DNA from: Alphaproteobacteria bacterium
Lineage (GTDB): Bacteria > Pseudomonadota > Alphaproteobacteria > DSM-16000 > Inquilinaceae
NCBI GenBank assembly: GCA_028281925.1
Contig: JANQIX010000001.1
Location: forward strand, 113,576 to 177,575
Reading direction: 5' to 3'
DNA length: 64,000 nt
Below, one piece after another: positions 9,801-17,985 of this stretch. Both the position numbers and the translations under genes were made by a program. The notes under the pieces were generated by a model. The model saw only the letters and a program-made list of their open reading frames with translations, was not told the origin of the DNA and did no database searches. The stretch's first letter is position 1, and each line of letters begins with the position of its first letter.

Positions 9801-10520
9801 CTAGTCGTCAAACAGAGCGTCGATTGCCGCCTGGTCCAGCGCCTGACCTTCCAGTTGCGGGCCGTTCAGCAGGTGACTCTCGTCATCCTCCTCAGCCTCA
9901 TCTGCGGGCTCGGGCAGCACAACCTCTTCGGCACTCCAGATCGTCTCGAGCCGCGCGATGCGTTCGTCCACGAACCGCAGGGCGGAGACGACCTTGGTGA
10001 TGCGCTGGCCGGTGATGTCCTGGAAGCTGGATGCTTCGTAGATGCCGCCGAGCGCCTGTTGGGCCTCGTTCAGAAGCTCGTTCAGCATGGGATTGGTGGC
10101 AGAATGCACCTGAAGATCGTCGATGACCCGCTCGATCACCTCCGATGCGAAGAGGATGGCGTTGGTCGCCGCTTCGGTTGCATCGACTACGGCGTCAAGC
10201 TCCCTACCCGCCGCGCTCAGCCGATCAAGACCGTCGGTACCGCTCTGACGCAGCACCGCGATCTCTGCAAGCGTCCCATCGATCCGTTCGCGATCGTTGA
10301 CGAGAACGACGATCTCCTCATTCCCCTGATCGTCGGGCCCCTGATCGTTGGGCATGTCCGCTTCGCGTTCGGCTGCCACCGGCATCTCTGCGAGTCGGGC
10401 CTCGATACTATCCAGCCGCCGATGGATCGCTTGCAGGTCCGAAGCGTTTGCGCCCGAGTCGAAGCGGGCAGAGCCGTTGATGATACCTTGTCGCTCCGCC
10501 GTGAAGACCCGTTGCCGCAT
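9801..10520 (-). CDS. cheZ: chemotaxis protein CheZ (CheY-P phosphatase)
   Basis: A 239-residue, Asp/Glu-rich helical protein. The conserved block ASSFQDITGQRITKVVSALR matches the CheZ catalytic region, in which the Gln of the D-x-x-x-Q-type motif positions water to dephosphorylate CheY-P. A long hairpin of helices precedes it (about residues 80-170) and the extreme C-terminus (LDQAAIDALFDD) is the short CheY-binding peptide typical of CheZ, separated by an acidic linker. No other chemotaxis gene is in the window, so this copy is isolated from its receptors and kinase. The start is the first ATG; a later start would not affect the recognised domain. Confidence 0.88.
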   Translation of the reverse strand: MRQRVFTAERQGIINGSARFDSGANASDLQAIHRRLDSIEARLAEMPVAAEREADMPNDQGPDDQGNEEIVVLVNDRERIDGTLAEIAVLRQSGTDGLDRLSAAGRELDAVVDATEAATNAILFASEVIERVIDDLQVHSATNPMLNELLNEAQQALGGIYEASSFQDITGQRITKVVSALRFVDERIARLETIWSAEEVVLPEPADEAEEDDESHLLNGPQLEGQALDQAAIDALFDD

Positions 10521-10673
10521 GGCCCGCCCCTGCGCCGATTGTCACTTAAATGCAGTTTAGATTCCGCCATACCCTAGCGGTGCGCGATTGACGATCCCTT
10601 AATGGCAGCGCTTCCCCGGCGGGTCTGGGCCGCAAGCCGGCGTCTTGGCGTGACGACGGCACTCGCCGACCGG

Positions 10674-11537
10674 TCATTCGAAAACCTGGACGACGCCAGA
10701 AATGTTGTCGCCTCCATAACCACAGGCCAGTGCGCGGGCAAACACGTCGCGGACAGCGCGCGTGGTCGGCAAGTCAGCGCCGACCCGATCCGCGCCTGCA
10801 AGAGCATAGCCGAGATCCTTTTCCACCAACGCCATCGGGAACATTGGCGCAAAGCTGCGCGCGACCATCATCTTGGCCAGCCCGGCCGCAGCGGGGCTGA
10901 CGACCGGCATGCCCGCAAGAATGCCCATGGACCGCGCCGGGTCCAGTCCCGACCGTGTGAGGAACGCCAGCAGTTCGGCGACAGCCGAGGCCTGGACGCT
11001 CAACAGGGCGTTCACGGCAAGCTTAACGGCGGCGCCGCTGCCGGAAGGTCCGGCGTGGTGGATCGCCCCGCCCATGGCTTCCATCAGCGGTAAGGCCTGT
11101 GCAACCGCCTCGCCATCGCCCCCGACCAAGAAGATGAGCTGTCCGGCCTCCGCCTGCGGCCGCGAGCCCACGACCGGTGCATCGAGCAGCGCGCTGCTCC
11201 GCCCCTGGATCGCCGACGCCAGTTCAGCCACCCAAGCGGGCGTCACCGTGCTGCACTCAATGGCAAGTGCGTCGGGGTGCAGTCCTCCAAGGGCGCCGCT
11301 TGCGTCGTCCAGCCAGACGGCGCGCGACGCCGCATCGTCGCGCACCATGGAGATGACGAAATCCGCCTCCTCAGCCGCCGTCCGGGGGGTGGCGGCGACC
11401 CTCGCCCCGGACGCACGCAGTTTCGCAACCGGGCCGGGCGACCGGTTCCAGACGACCAGATCATGGCCAGCCTTCGTCAGATTGGCAGCCATACGTACGC
11501 CCATGGCGCCAAGGCCGAGAATTGCAATCCTGTGCAT
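10674..11537 (-). CDS. NAD(P)-dependent beta-hydroxyacid dehydrogenase family oxidoreductase
   Basis: A 287-residue enzyme of the 3-hydroxyisobutyrate/6-phosphogluconate-dehydrogenase-like superfamily. The Rossmann motif ILGLGAMGVRMAANL opens the protein; LLDAPVVGSRPQAEAGQL is the substrate-binding DxPVxG block (family consensus DAPVSGG, here GSR), and the catalytic Lys lies in AAVKLAVNALL. Family members oxidise 3-hydroxyisobutyrate, tartronate semialdehyde (reverse) or glyoxylate (reverse); the substrate is not predictable here. It is transcribed away from a LysR-type regulator, which by the usual divergent arrangement may control it. Confidence 0.87.
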   Translation of the reverse strand: MHRIAILGLGAMGVRMAANLTKAGHDLVVWNRSPGPVAKLRASGARVAATPRTAAEEADFVISMVRDDAASRAVWLDDASGALGGLHPDALAIECSTVTPAWVAELASAIQGRSSALLDAPVVGSRPQAEAGQLIFLVGGDGEAVAQALPLMEAMGGAIHHAGPSGSGAAVKLAVNALLSVQASAVAELLAFLTRSGLDPARSMGILAGMPVVSPAAAGLAKMMVARSFAPMFPMALVEKDLGYALAGADRVGADLPTTRAVRDVFARALACGYGGDNISGVVQVFE

Positions 11538-11651
11538 GTTTGACGTCCCGAGTTCCGTTGTGGTCGACGGCCCGTCCCCGCTGGACGGCGTCGTGTGAAC
11601 GAAACTCTAAGGCTCGCATATCCAGCAATAAACTATCGACTACGCAAATCT

Positions 11652-11672
11652 TTCGTGCGTATCTTGCACGAA
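11652..11672. promoter_or_regulatory. perfect 7-bp inverted repeat at LysR start codon
   Basis: TTCGTGC, seven bases, GCACGAA: the two arms are perfectly complementary and the right arm ends on the A of the LysR gene ATG. LysR-type proteins bind dyads in the intergenic region shared with a divergent target, so this is a candidate operator. Its position over the translation start would suit autorepression. Binding is inferred, not shown. Confidence 0.5.
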
Positions 11673-12583
11673 TGGACACGGACCATCTGACTGTCTTCGT
11701 CGCCGTCTACCGCGCCGGTGGTTTCGCACCGGTCGCTCGGGATCTCGGCTTGGCGCCGTCGTCGATCTCCCGCGCCGTTGCCGGCCTGGAAGAGGCGTTG
11801 CAGGTGAGGCTCTTTCAGCGAACCACCAGGAAGCTGGAGCCGACGGAAGCCGGCACGGCCTTCTTCCAGCGTGTCCAACCGCTGGTGGAAGAACTGGAAG
11901 CCGCCTGCGCCGACGCGCGGGATACGGCAGGGGAACCGGCAGGCCGCTTGCGCGTGACTGCATCTGTCTCATACGGGCAGATCTGCCTTGTGCCCCGCCT
12001 GAAGCCGTTTCGCGCCCTTTTTCCGCGCATCGCGCTCGACCTGATCCTCTCCGACGCAGCCTTGGATCTTCTATCCGAACGGATCGACCTCGCCATCCGC
12101 CACGGGCCGCTGGCCGACAGCAGCCTGATCGCAAGCCGGCTTGCACCGGTCCGGTATCATGTTGTGGCAAGCCCCGAATACCTGGCAGCCGCCGAACCGA
12201 TCCGCCGCCCGGCGGACATCAGCAGCCATCCCTGCGTTGCCTTTTCCTATGAAGGATTTCGGTCCTGCTGGCAGTTCCGACGCGGCCGCACGACCGCGGC
12301 CATCGACATCACGCCGGCAGTAACCGTCTCGAACGCTGCGGCCATTCGCCAATGCGCGGTGAATGGGCTGGGTCTGGCCCTGCTCGCCGACTGGACGATC
12401 GCGGCAGATATGGATGCGGGCCGGTTAGTCGACGTTCTGCCGGATCATCAGGCGGCCGGTGCTTCGTTCGACACCTCGATCTGGCTCGTCTATCCGTCTC
12501 GCAGCTTCATTCCGAAGAGGGCGCGCGCGTTCGCAGATTTTCTGAAGCAAGACGTCCATGATCGCGGGCGAGCGGCCTCGTGA
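11672..12583 (+). CDS. LysR-type transcriptional regulator
   Basis: A 303-residue regulator, divergent from the hydroxyacid-dehydrogenase-like gene. From the ATG at 11672 it opens MDTDHLTVFVAVYRAGGFAP, followed by the recognition helix region LAPSSISRAVAGLEEAL and RLFQRTTRKLEPTEAG, a normal LysR winged HTH; residues about 90-300 form the periplasmic-binding-protein-like effector domain. A longer frame from 11522 adds 50 residues upstream of the HTH with no family resemblance, so it is rejected. An inverted repeat overlaps the start codon. The inducer is unknown. Confidence 0.93.
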   Translation: MDTDHLTVFVAVYRAGGFAPVARDLGLAPSSISRAVAGLEEALQVRLFQRTTRKLEPTEAGTAFFQRVQPLVEELEAACADARDTAGEPAGRLRVTASVSYGQICLVPRLKPFRALFPRIALDLILSDAALDLLSERIDLAIRHGPLADSSLIASRLAPVRYHVVASPEYLAAAEPIRRPADISSHPCVAFSYEGFRSCWQFRRGRTTAAIDITPAVTVSNAAAIRQCAVNGLGLALLADWTIAADMDAGRLVDVLPDHQAAGASFDTSIWLVYPSRSFIPKRARAFADFLKQDVHDRGRAAS

Positions 12584-12759
12584 TCCGGCATCCAGAGCCT
12601 TCGGTGGCGGATCGTCATCCAAGCCCCTGCCCCGCCAACAGCCCTCGTTGGCATGGCGATCGGGGCTAACAACCATTGATCCCGGTCGGCCTATGGGCCT
12701 AGACGGGTCGCCGCGGCATGTCACCGCACATGTAACGCCTAACGTGGGAGGGAACGACC

Positions 12760-13116
12760 TTGAAGACACTGACCCTGGTGACCGCCCTCATTCTGTCCGG
12801 CACGGTTGCGCCACTGTCTGCCGGCGCGCAGTCCGATGCCACCGATCCTTACACGTTCACCTGCGCGGATCTCTTGAACGCGCAACCGGGCGATGATCGG
12901 ATCCGGGCAAACATGATGATCTACTGGTCCGTTGGCTATATGCACGGGCGATTCGGTGGAAGCCCGGAGGCCCCCATGCGGGCCGACACCTACCAGCAAA
13001 CCGTCGGCGATATGGTGAACGCCTTTCAGCAGGTGTGCCCCAACGTTCCCGATATGCCGATCGCAACTTTCGTCGAGAACCTCGGCAACGACCTGGAACA
13101 GTCTATGCAGCAGTGA
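12760..13116 (+). CDS. HdeA/HdeB-like periplasmic protein
   Basis: A 118-residue exported protein. It starts at a TTG with a strong Shine-Dalgarno (GGGAGG at 12746-12751). Residues 1-24 are a signal peptide (MKTLTLVTALILSGTVAPLS then AGAQS). The mature part has two cysteines, in YTFTCADLL and FQQVCPNV, spaced as in the disulfide-bonded HdeA/HdeB acid-stress chaperone family, and the central WSVGYMHGRFGG resembles the family's W-x-x-G-Y segment. An acid-chaperone role is known for the enterobacterial members only and is not assured here. Confidence 0.7.
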   Translation: MKTLTLVTALILSGTVAPLSAGAQSDATDPYTFTCADLLNAQPGDDRIRANMMIYWSVGYMHGRFGGSPEAPMRADTYQQTVGDMVNAFQQVCPNVPDMPIATFVENLGNDLEQSMQQ

Positions 13117-13170
13117 ATCCCGGGGTCTTGGCCGATACGTCCATACCCGGCATGAAACGATGAGAACCTC

Positions 13171-13189
13171 TGGACCGGTCGACGGTCCA
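13171..13189. repeat. short inverted repeat between HdeA/B-like gene and glycosyltransferase
   Basis: TGGACC, seven bases, GGTCCA: a 6-bp GC-rich stem 55 bases after the HdeA/B-like stop codon. There is no T-tract, so it is a weak terminator at best; it could also be an operator ahead of the glycosyltransferase gene. Confidence 0.3.
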
Positions 13190-13205
13190 GGCGCTATTGG
13201 ATCCA

Positions 13206-15338
13206 ATGCTGATGCAGGCCGCGTTTCGTATGCTGCGGCGCTGCCGGGGTCAGGTGACGGCTAGACGAAACGTGACCACAACCCTTGATGAACTCTCCGG
13301 CCGGCAGAGGGAGATTGCCGGCGAAAGCGACGACTTGGCGTCCAATGTCTCCCCGGACGTCAGCGTCGTCATTCCGGTCTATAACGCCTCGGCCGTCATT
13401 GGCCGCGCGCTGGCGAGCGTGGCCGCGCAGGCGTTCGAGAACTACGAGATCGTTATCGTCGACGATGCTTCCGATGACGATCTGGACGATGCGCTGGGGC
13501 CGTTCCGGCATCTTGGGCTGAGAGTGCTGCGGCATGATGCGAACCGAGGTGCTGCGGCCGCACGCAACACCGGGGCAGCGGCGGCGCGTGGGCGCCTGAT
13601 CGCGTTCCTGGACGCGGATGACGAGTGGCTGCCGGCAAAGCTGTCGATGCAGGTGGCCCATCTGGACAGCGCGCCGGCAGAGATCCAGGCATCCTGCACC
13701 GGCCATCATATCGAACGTCCGACCGCGTCTTCGATCGAGGAGAACCGGCCCGACCTGACCCCCGATCAGGATCAACTGACCCGGTTTCTCTTCGGCTGCC
13801 GGATCAGCCCCGGGTCCACCCTCATGGTCCGGAGGGGCTGTTTTGAGGACGTCGGCCCGTTCGATGAGGCGCTCCGGCGATTGGAAGACTGGGACTGGCT
13901 CGTCCGTTTCGCCTGCCGTTGGAAGATCGGAGTTCTGGAGCAGCCGCTGACCTATGTTCATGTAGGCCGTCAGCCCAAGAGCCGGCAGGTTCTCCAGGCC
14001 CTGGAGTATCTGAGCCGGAAATACGTCCAAGAGCGCAGCCCGCTGTCGCCCGGGCAGATTCGCCGCTTCCGCTCGACCCTGCTCATTGAGCGAGCCGCGG
14101 TCTTCTATCGAAACGGCGCTACACTCCGGGCGCTGTCGCTCGTCTGCCGGTCTCTGGTCGTCTATCCGTTTCGCAACACCGCCTTCTTCCGTCGCATGGC
14201 GTACCGCTGGATCCGCCCCGTCGGCGTTCCCGCCGCCGCACCGGCTGCGAACAAGGTCGTCCACGTGATTACGGGTTTGGGCGTCGGCGGTGCGGAGAGA
14301 ACGCTGACCTCCGTCGCCTTGGCCAAACACCGCATCGGGTTGCCGGTCTCGGTGGTCACGCTGACATCCGGCGGCAGGTTCGCGGCGGTGCTTAAGGACA
14401 AGGGCGTTCCGGTCACCAGTCTTGGAATGCGGCGATCTGTGCCCAACCCCTTCGCGATCCTGCGCTTGGCCCGGCTGCTGCGCCGGGAACGGCCCGACGT
14501 GATCCAGTCATGGATGTATCACGCGGATCTTGCGGCCTTGACGGCCAGCTATCTTTCGGGTCGGCGGCGGGCGACCCGGCTGTTCTGGGGCGTACGCTGT
14601 TCCGACATGGAGCCGCATCGCTACGGACTGCAGCTCCGTCTGCTGATCTGGGTCTGCAAGACGCTGTCCGGGCTGCCGGACGGCGTCATTGCCAATTCCG
14701 AGGCAGGCCGAAAGGTGCATCTCGGCCTCGGCTACCGGCCCAGGCGTTTCCACGTGGTGGACAACGGTATCGACGCGGTGCGGTTCGCGAGGGTCGAGAC
14801 AGAACGGAAGGCCGTGCGCCGCGAACTCGGGATCGACGATAGCGTACCGGTGATGGCCATGGTCGCCCGACTCGATCCCATGAAGGACTATCCCAACTAC
14901 CTTAGCGCGCTGCAGAGACTTCCCGGCGTACGGGCGCTGGCGATCGGGGCCGGCACCGAGGCGCTGCCGGCGACGGAAGGCCTGCATCGCCTTGGCCAGC
15001 GCGACGATGTGCCGAGGCTGCTGGGCGCTTGCGACATCCTGGTTCTGAGTTCGGCCTTCGGCGAGGGCTTCCCGAACGCGATCGTAGAAGGCATGGCTGC
15101 CGGCCTGCCTGTGGTGGCGACGGATGTCGGCGATGTCCGCCGCATTGTAGGCGACGGCGGGATCGTAGTGCCGCCGCGCAATGCCCAGGCCCTGGCAGAT
15201 GCAGTGAGCCGCTTGCTGGAAGATCGGGAAGCAAGAAAACAGATGGGCGATGCTGGTCGGCGACGAGCCACTAACGAGTATTCGTTCGCCAAGACGCTTG
15301 ACGCCTTCGACGAAATCTATTGGCCCGCTTTGGCATGA
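13206..15338 (+). CDS. two-domain glycosyltransferase (GT2-GT4 fusion)
   Basis: About 710 residues with two complete catalytic domains. Residues about 48-270 are a GT-A GT2 domain: VSVVIPVYNASAVIGRALAS, the VDDASDDD nucleotide-binding turn, FLDADDEWLPAKL with the DxD metal site, and LEDWDWLVRFA near the acceptor site. Residues about 350-705 are a GT-B GT4 domain: ITGLGVGGAERTLTSVALAK, DNGIDAVRF, and FGEGFPNAIVEGMAAGLPVV with the E-x7-E-type donor motif. One chain could therefore add two successive sugars. The start is uncertain: TTG at 13197, ATG at 13206, or later in-frame ATGs. It stands first in the glycan island, before an AT-rich break. Confidence 0.88.
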   Translation: MLMQAAFRMLRRCRGQVTARRNVTTTLDELSGRQREIAGESDDLASNVSPDVSVVIPVYNASAVIGRALASVAAQAFENYEIVIVDDASDDDLDDALGPFRHLGLRVLRHDANRGAAAARNTGAAAARGRLIAFLDADDEWLPAKLSMQVAHLDSAPAEIQASCTGHHIERPTASSIEENRPDLTPDQDQLTRFLFGCRISPGSTLMVRRGCFEDVGPFDEALRRLEDWDWLVRFACRWKIGVLEQPLTYVHVGRQPKSRQVLQALEYLSRKYVQERSPLSPGQIRRFRSTLLIERAAVFYRNGATLRALSLVCRSLVVYPFRNTAFFRRMAYRWIRPVGVPAAAPAANKVVHVITGLGVGGAERTLTSVALAKHRIGLPVSVVTLTSGGRFAAVLKDKGVPVTSLGMRRSVPNPFAILRLARLLRRERPDVIQSWMYHADLAALTASYLSGRRRATRLFWGVRCSDMEPHRYGLQLRLLIWVCKTLSGLPDGVIANSEAGRKVHLGLGYRPRRFHVVDNGIDAVRFARVETERKAVRRELGIDDSVPVMAMVARLDPMKDYPNYLSALQRLPGVRALAIGAGTEALPATEGLHRLGQRDDVPRLLGACDILVLSSAFGEGFPNAIVEGMAAGLPVVATDVGDVRRIVGDGGIVVPPRNAQALADAVSRLLEDREARKQMGDAGRRRATNEYSFAKTLDAFDEIYWPALA

Positions 15339-15871
15339 GCATAGAATCCAGATGGAAGGATAAAGGCGACACTCAGGCTTTCTATTGCATTGTCAGCATG
15401 ATTTTAGAACAGACATCGAATACTAATATGCACATCAACAAACGCCGAAGTATGCAATCAAATTTCAGAGCGATTACTAAAAATACATTGACAATTTCCA
15501 GAGATTTTAATAATTAAAAACCTCTTAGTATACTATTTACCCAAAGATCGCAGATCTATAAAACAATAGAACTCAAACAGGAGAAAGTTTGATCTGATTA
15601 GCATTGACCCCTTATCGAATTTCATTACTGAATTGTCATGCACTAAGAAGCATGCAAGATGCCTTCTTGAGAAGGTGAACGGGTATCAGTATGGATACTG
15701 GACGGAACGCGGATTGTCTGTCGTGCACTTGCTGATCGGCGACCATGACATGGCGGTAAAGATTGCGGAGTCGGCCTCCCACCGATGTCCGAGACTCAAG
15801 CACTGGGCATGGCTTGAAAACAGGGTCCGACGGCGCGACCCGCCAAGTAGCGCGCCGCATGGGGAGCCGTG
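15339..15871 (+). other. AT-rich leader region ahead of the nonulosonate operon
   Basis: About 530 bases, strikingly AT-rich against the GC-rich genes on both sides, most strongly at 15360-15660. No convincing gene covers it. It sits just upstream of the hisH-wbpG-neuB-neuC group on the plus strand and is the obvious place for that operon's promoter. A short low-confidence reading frame occupies its right half. Confidence 0.6.
15488..15534 (+). promoter_or_regulatory. candidate sigma-70 promoter elements
   Basis: A perfect -35 hexamer TTGACA occurs at 15488-15493, and near-consensus -10 boxes lie downstream: AATAAT (15509-15514, 15-base spacing) and TATACT at 15529-15534. The TATACT lies too far from TTGACA for the standard spacer and would need another -35. 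The exact pairing is uncertain; the region as a promoter for the hisH operon is inference. Confidence 0.35.
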
Positions 15872-15872
15872 A
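15633..15872 (+). CDS. possible small protein, unrecognised
   Basis: An open frame of about 79 residues from a TTG, continuing in frame from about 15582, where AGGAGA (15579-15584) would suit a rare CTG start at 15594. The product begins near SCTKKHARCLLEKVNGYQYG and shows no known domain. Its stop overlaps the start of the hisH-type gene, which would fit translational coupling, but the final 20 residues look like ordinary GC-rich leader sequence read through. No function is proposed; it may be a leader peptide, a gene remnant or chance. Confidence 0.22.
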   Translation: MSCTKKHARCLLEKVNGYQYGYWTERGLSVVHLLIGDHDMAVKIAESASHRCPRLKHWAWLENRVRRRDPPSSAPHGEP

Positions 15873-16513
15873 TGCCGGCGGTGGTCGTCGCCGACTACGG
15901 TATCGGCAATCTGTTCAGCGTCCGGCGTGCTCTTGAGGCCGCCGGGGCGGACGTCTTGGTCACCGGAGAGCCTAGGGTGGTGGCGCAGGCCGAACGCCTG
16001 GTCGTGCCGGGTGTCGGTGCGTTTGGCGATGTGGTCGCCGAGCTTCGGGTTCGGCATCTGCAGGAGCCGGTGCTGGAGATGGCCGCCTCCGGGCGGCCGG
16101 TGCTGGGAATCTGTGTCGGCATGCAGATGCTGTTCGAGGTGGGGGAGGAGTTCGGCAGCCATCCGGGGCTGGGACTGTTGCCCGGCCATGTGCGCGCCAT
16201 CCCGGCGGCCGATACGGAGGGCAGGCCCCATAAGATCCCCCATGTGGGGTGGGACGCCCTGCATCCTGCCGGCACCCGAAGCGGGTGGCAGGGAACGCTG
16301 CTGGCTGATCTTCAGCCCGACGCGGCCGTCTATTTCGTTCACTCGTTTGCGGCCGAGCCCGATGACCATGGCGATCGATTGGCCGACACGGTCTACGGCG
16401 GGCACGCCATCTCCGCGGCCGTTCAGCGGGACAATGTGATGGGGTGCCAATTCCACCCTGAGAAGAGCGGCCCGGTTGGGCTTTCGATCCTAGGGCGTTT
16501 CCTCATGATGTAG
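15872..16513 (+). CDS. hisH: HisH-type glutamine amidotransferase of surface-sugar amidation
   Basis: A 213-residue class I glutamine amidotransferase resembling imidazole-glycerol-phosphate synthase subunit HisH. The nucleophile elbow GICVGMQMLF carries the catalytic Cys, and FHPEKSG near residue 198 carries the His-Glu pair. GGGGAG at 15861-15866 is a good ribosome site for this ATG (a GTG three bases upstream is the alternative). The next gene is a WbpG/PseA-type sugar amidotransferase, so this is most likely the ammonia-producing partner in acetamidino-sugar synthesis, as in the P. aeruginosa wbpG-hisH2-hisF2 group, rather than histidine synthesis. The HisF-type partner is not adjacent but about 34 kb away. 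Confidence 0.88.
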   Translation: MPAVVVADYGIGNLFSVRRALEAAGADVLVTGEPRVVAQAERLVVPGVGAFGDVVAELRVRHLQEPVLEMAASGRPVLGICVGMQMLFEVGEEFGSHPGLGLLPGHVRAIPAADTEGRPHKIPHVGWDALHPAGTRSGWQGTLLADLQPDAAVYFVHSFAAEPDDHGDRLADTVYGGHAISAAVQRDNVMGCQFHPEKSGPVGLSILGRFLMM

Positions 16514-16697
16514 TCCCGCGTCCCATCCCCAATGAGTCGGCGAGTGTTGTCTGCGGCTGCCTCTCTGGCCGGGGACCGGCCGTTGGCGGTGTCGGTGCCG
16601 GTCTTCGCGCTACGACGACCTGGATTTCCAGCATCGCATCGACTAGAGGCAAGGTGGCATCGAGCGCATCGACCCGGCTGCGCCGAAAGCTCGCGGG

Positions 16698-17960
16698 ATG
16701 GACGGAAGCGGAACCGGCATGGATACATCGGCACACGTCGGCGCTGACGCGGACGGCCTAGAGACCCGCTACGGCCTGCCGCAGGAAGTCCGATTCTGCA
16801 AGAGGTGTGTAATCTCCAATCAGCGACCCAGTTCGGTGGTGGAGTTCAAGAACACCCCAGAGGCCCGCAAGCCGACGATCTTCTTCGATGAGGAGGGCAT
16901 CTGCAGCGCGTGCCGGTACAAGGAGATCAAGGATACCCAAATCGACTGGCAGGCCCGCGAGCGCGAGCTGCGCGCCCTGTGCGATCGGTATCGCAGCCGC
17001 AACGGGTCCTACGACTGCATCGTCCCCGGCAGTGGCGGCAAGGACAGCACGTTCGTGTCCCACCTGCTGAAATACGACTATGGCATGAACCCGCTGACGG
17101 TGACCTGGTCACCGCACAAGTACACCGCCATCGGCTGGCAGAACTTCCAGACCTGGGTCCATCAGGGGTTCGACAACATTCTGCACTCGCCGAACGGCCG
17201 TGCGCACCGGCTGTTGACGCGCCTCGCGTTTGAGACCCTGTGCCACCCGTTCCAGCCCTTCGTCATCGGCCAGCGCCTGACGGGGCCGCGCTTCGCCGCA
17301 CTCTTCAAGATCCCACTGATCTTCTACGGCGAGCACGCCGCGGAATACGGCAACGATCTCGAAGGCGCGATGCGGCCGACAATGGAACCCGAGTATTTCG
17401 ACCACAAACCGGATCTCGATCGCCTCTTCCTGGGCGGTCACAATGCCCGACAGTTGCTGGCCGACCACAGCTGGCTGCGCGAGGCCGACCTGCAGCCCTA
17501 CCTGCCGATCGACGGCGATCTGCTGCGGGCGCTCGATGTGCAGGTCCACCACATGAGCTACTACATCTACTGGGACCCGCAGGAAAATTACTATTACGCG
17601 GCCGAGAAATGCGGCTTCCGTGCCAATGACGAACGCACCCAGGGTTCGTATTCCAAGTACAGCTCCATCGATGACCAGATCGATCCGCTGCACTATTATA
17701 CCACCTTTGTCAAATTCGGGATCGGACGCGCCACCTACGACGCCTGTCAGGAGATCCGCAGCGGCAAGATCACGCGCGAAGAAGCAGTGGCCTTGGTCCG
17801 GCGCTACGATACAGAGTTTCCCACCCGATACTTCCGGGAAATGCTCGAATACATGGAAATCGACGAAGACAGGTTCTGGGCGGTGATCGACGGCGCACGG
17901 TCACCGCATCTCTGGATGAAGACGGACAATGCGTGGGTCCTGCGCCACCAGGTCAGCTAG
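16698..17960 (+). CDS. N-acetyl sugar amidotransferase (WbpG/PseA family)
   Basis: About 420 residues. The PP-loop ATPase motif SGGKDS at about residue 112 activates the acetamido carbonyl as an adenylate so that ammonia from HisH/HisF converts N-acetyl to acetamidino on a surface sugar. An N-terminal four-cysteine zinc site is visible (CKRCVISN and later CSAC), as is WDPQENYYYAAEKCGF, characteristic of the family. Known members act in ManNAc3NAmA or pseudaminic/legionaminic amidine formation; the substrate here is inferred to be a nonulosonate or its precursor because neuB- and neuC-type genes follow directly. The start could be the ATG at 16698 or 16719. A 184-base gap separates it from hisH. 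Confidence 0.9.
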   Translation: MDGSGTGMDTSAHVGADADGLETRYGLPQEVRFCKRCVISNQRPSSVVEFKNTPEARKPTIFFDEEGICSACRYKEIKDTQIDWQARERELRALCDRYRSRNGSYDCIVPGSGGKDSTFVSHLLKYDYGMNPLTVTWSPHKYTAIGWQNFQTWVHQGFDNILHSPNGRAHRLLTRLAFETLCHPFQPFVIGQRLTGPRFAALFKIPLIFYGEHAAEYGNDLEGAMRPTMEPEYFDHKPDLDRLFLGGHNARQLLADHSWLREADLQPYLPIDGDLLRALDVQVHHMSYYIYWDPQENYYYAAEKCGFRANDERTQGSYSKYSSIDDQIDPLHYYTTFVKFGIGRATYDACQEIRSGKITREEAVALVRRYDTEFPTRYFREMLEYMEIDEDRFWAVIDGARSPHLWMKTDNAWVLRHQVS

Positions 17961-17985
17961 CAAGCGCCCGCCGGAACGGCCCGCC

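Noticed and set aside
15320..15517. A 65-residue frame spanning the GT end and the AT-rich leader
   Set aside because: Starts inside the preceding gene, no ribosome site and no domain; better explained as chance in AT-rich DNA.
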